A program made the position numbers and the translations under genes. Positions 62,348 to 64,000 of a stretch of 64,000 nucleotides of DNA are shown one piece after another (within the stretch, counting starts at the first letter, position 1; every line of letters starts with the position of its first letter). The notes below the pieces were generated by a model that was not told where the DNA came from, made no database searches, and saw only the letters and a list, made by a program, of their open reading frames with translations. This DNA is from Aureivirga marina (GTDB taxonomy: Bacteria > Bacteroidota > Bacteroidia > Flavobacteriales > Flavobacteriaceae): assembly GCF_015767265.1 (NCBI RefSeq), contig NZ_JADPIB010000009.1:108316-172315 (forward strand), in the 5' to 3' direction.

Positions 62348-62376
62348 AATAAATTTAAAATTAAATTAAATTTATT
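62348..62376 (+). promoter_or_regulatory. 11-bp inverted repeat abutting the GNAT-like start codon
   Basis: AATAAATTTAA / TTAAATTTATT with a 7-base loop, ending at the base before the ATG. It would hide the initiation region in a hairpin or act as an operator. Confidence 0.45.
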
Positions 62377-63051
62377 ATGGAAATATCAAGAAATAGTTTA
62401 GAGAGGTTAGAGTTACATCAAATGTCAAAATTTGCTGAGTTTATTGTCATGGAAAATTTTAAGCATCATACTGAAAATGAGCTACCAAATGATTATAAAA
62501 AAGACATCGAAAGTATTTATAAACAAGAAATGGCTTTTTATAAAAATTCTGAAATTTTTGTTTCAAAAGATGACTTTGGAAAAATTTCTGGAGCAATTAG
62601 AGTTTTGAAGTGGAATTATATAGATACATTACCTCTAGAAATTATCTTTGGAATCAATCCTCTTTTAATTACTCCTAAAGATGAATTGCAAAATATTTAT
62701 CACATTGGTAGATTCGCTATTAGAAAAGATGTTGGAGATTTAAATCTATTCAAAAAGTTGATGATTTGTGCAATCGCCCCAATTTGTGAAAATAAATCAG
62801 GAATAGCATTTGCAGAATGTGATAGTAAATTACTTAGAATTCTAAATCTTCTAGGTATCGAAGCATCTGTTATTGGAAAATCTATTAATTATTTAGGATC
62901 TGAAACAATTCCAATTGCAATGACTTATGATGGATTGAAAAATTTCTATTTTAAAAATAAATCATTAGTTGAAAATGAATTAGTATCGCTTTCAACTATA
63001 AGTTGTTTAATTACAGATAGTTTATCTATTGATAAGCACCTTTATAATTAA
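62377..63051 (+). CDS. GNAT-fold protein resembling LuxI/FeeM-type acyl synthases
   Basis: 224 aa, ATG start. The order and shape of LuxI-like segments can be followed: an N-terminal helix pair, IFVSKDDFGKISGAIRVLKW (60-79) like the sensory strand with G-x-x-R of LuxI and FeeM, IYHIGRFAIRKD (107-118) like the E-x-S/G-RFAV block (the LuxI Glu is His here), and C-terminal KLLRILNLLGIEASVIGKS. Cysteine-rich middle (MICAIAPICENKSGIAFAEC). LuxI joins S-adenosylmethionine with an acyl group; FeeM makes N-acyl amino acids. The assignment is by pattern only. Divergent from a PAS-LuxR regulator, which is the classical genetic layout. No other acyl-carrier gene nearby. Confidence 0.6.
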   Translation: MEISRNSLERLELHQMSKFAEFIVMENFKHHTENELPNDYKKDIESIYKQEMAFYKNSEIFVSKDDFGKISGAIRVLKWNYIDTLPLEIIFGINPLLITPKDELQNIYHIGRFAIRKDVGDLNLFKKLMICAIAPICENKSGIAFAECDSKLLRILNLLGIEASVIGKSINYLGSETIPIAMTYDGLKNFYFKNKSLVENELVSLSTISCLITDSLSIDKHLYN

Positions 63052-63086
63052 ATATAAAACAAAATAATAGCTATAAAAATGAAATT

Positions 63087-63133
63087 AAAGACATTAAACG
63101 ATTTTCTATGAGATTGTTTGATGTCTTTTTATT
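63087..63133 (+). terminator. Terminator of the GNAT-like gene
   Basis: 16-bp stem with two wobbles (63087-63102 / 63113-63128) and T5 tail. Confidence 0.85.
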
Positions 63134-63151
63134 ATATAATCTATATATGGC

Positions 63152-63308
63152 GTTTCCCTCCGTAAAACTTCGGGTCGGGCTTTCCGCTTCAAGTTTTGAT
63201 TTTGTAAAAAAGAATTCCTACGTCATCCGTGGGCTTCCTCTGGTCGCCTCTGTTTCCTAGAATTCTAAATTTTGCAAAACCAAAAGCTTTTCACTACAAT
63301 CCCTAACG
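63152..63308. repeat. Family-type intergenic repeat
   Basis: GC-richer, non-coding block beginning GGCGTTTCCCTCCGTAAAAC, containing GGGTCGGGCTTTCCGCTTC and ending CACTACAATCCCTAACG. These edge sequences are typical of a dispersed intergenic repeat I recognise from Flavobacteria genomes. Internal GAATTC-containing inverted repeat. One copy in this window. Confidence 0.55.
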
Positions 63309-63364
63309 TATCGTTTTCCAAACAAAATTATATACTATATATTATATAGGTAAATAAAAAAGAT

Positions 63365-63709
63365 GGCTGAGCGCAGTCGAAGTTAACATTTGAAGAAACA
63401 TACCTATTATATATCTAAAGGAGGCTGAGCGAAGCCGAAGCCAACCTCAAAAGAAATTTCACCTATTATAATATATAAGTCCAAAGGTAGCTGAGCGCAG
63501 CCGAAGCTAACATTTACAAAATTCATATACTATATAGGTAAACAAAAAATGATGGCTGAGCGAAGTCGAAGCCAAACTCAAACGAAAATTTCATTTATTA
63601 TATATGTATATCCAAAGGTGGCTGAGCGTAATCGAAGCTAACATTTACAAAAATCACTCACTACATAATATAAGTAAACAAAAAATGGTGGCTGAGCGCA
63701 GCCGAAGCC
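63365..63709 (+). repeat. Six tandem-spaced copies of a GGCTGAGCGnAGnCGAAG element
   Basis: Copies start at 63365, 63423, 63488, 63554, 63620 and 63690 (spacing 58-70). Each is a 20-base core such as GGCTGAGCGAAGTCGAAGCC with complementary outer ends (GGCT/AGCC or TAGCT/AGCTA) separated by AT-rich DNA. Linkers alternate: copies 1, 3 and 5 continue TAACATTTAC..., 2, 4 and 6 continue CCAAACC..., so the unit is really a dimer of about 130 bases. Confidence 0.85.
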
Positions 63710-63886
63710 AAACCTACCTTATATATATTATAGTATAAAAGAAACCAAACACACCAAAAACTCCAAATTCCCAAGAAAAATCAACTATTAAATAAAAAGA
63801 CAAAAAAACTTTTTCTTATAAATATTTGAAAACCAAACCTTCTCTAAAAACGATCAAAAATAAATGCAAAAACTTTACAAAAAGGC

Positions 63887-63916
63887 TTGCGAGGAAATAA
63901 AAAGCGCGTATATTTG
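63887..63916 (+). promoter_or_regulatory. Strong promoter facing the right edge, probably of an RNA operon
   Basis: TTG (63887-63889), 19-base spacer, TATATTTG (63909-63916). The sequence after it (CAACCGCTAAAACGAACAAG and GAAGGCGAAAAGTTC) resembles the leader of Flavobacteria rRNA/tRNA operons, with a G+A-rich, non-coding run to the end of the window. No gene body is reached. Confidence 0.5.
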
Positions 63917-64000
63917 CAACCGCTAAAACGAACAAGGGCAACCAAGTTTATGAAGGCGAAAAGTTCTAAGAAAGGTTGAAAAAATAATTTTTAAAAAAGT

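Noticed and set aside
63079..63111. Ten-codon frame after the GNAT-like gene
   Set aside because: It overlaps the terminator stem; too short to judge and no conservation can be tested.
63365..63709. CRISPR array
   Set aside because: Repeats are 20 bases with variable positions, linkers are shared between copies rather than unique, and no cas gene is nearby.

Overview
The window is chromosomal DNA of a low-GC (roughly 30 %) member of the Bacteroidetes, most likely Flavobacteriaceae. The signs are strong AT bias, TAnnTTTG-type -7 promoter boxes with a TTG/TTTG -33 element about 19-21 bases upstream, few Shine-Dalgarno sites, many SPII lipoproteins, a gene block rplM-rpsI-rpsB-tsf, a heptosyl/Kdo/glycosyltransferase set, an ECF sigma-FecR-STN locus and ExbB/ExbD genes. 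Genus cannot be fixed from sequence alone.

Layout. 1-4.4 kb is accessory: small orphan genes, a lipoprotein gene broken by an in-frame stop, two tandem paralogous membrane proteins and a tyrosine recombinase beside a CAU-anticodon tRNA gene. 4.6-13 kb holds a polyprenyl synthetase pair and, divergently, a TetR-TolC-HlyD-RND efflux operon. 13-19.2 kb has asnS, a SnoaL-like protein, two orphan substrate-binding lipoproteins and a divergent LytS/LytTR two-component pair. 19.2-28 kb carries aspS, photolyase, two alpha/beta hydrolases, a DinB protein, a PLP gamma-synthase/lyase and two surface lipoproteins. 28.5-31.3 kb is the ribosomal block with a strongly structured RNA leader ahead of rpsB. 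31.4-41.9 kb has envelope genes: GT2, waaA, a split YeeE/YedE sulfur transporter, exbB-x-exbD-exbD, GT9, and sigma-FecR-STN/surface-repeat genes. 42-49.8 kb has hflX, then an MntR-like regulator, an outer-membrane barrel and an SBP-ATPase-permease-permease metal importer in which both permeases carry a winged-helix-like tail. 49.9-60.5 kb has an OmpA-like barrel, MBOAT/SGNH acyltransferase pair, LpoB/COG3014 lipoprotein operon, bioF and mfd.

60.6-63.1 kb is the most unusual part: a ThiF/E1-like adenylating enzyme, a PAS-LuxR-type regulator and a GNAT protein resembling the LuxI/FeeM acyl-synthase superfamily, with a perfect palindrome in the regulator/synthase intergenic region. This has the parts of a quorum-sensing-like or small-molecule signalling locus. 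The window closes with a family-type intergenic repeat, six ~66-base-spaced GGCTGAGCG repeats, and a strong promoter that looks like the start of an RNA operon beyond the right edge.

Functional links: translation and tRNA charging genes (asnS, aspS, rplM, rpsI, rpsB, tsf, hflX), envelope biogenesis genes (waaA, GT2, GT9, lpoB, MBOAT) and regulated uptake systems (manganese/zinc, sulfur, oxyanion/sulfonate) make up the core content; the 1-4.4 kb and 60.6-64 kb ends are the accessory or novel parts.
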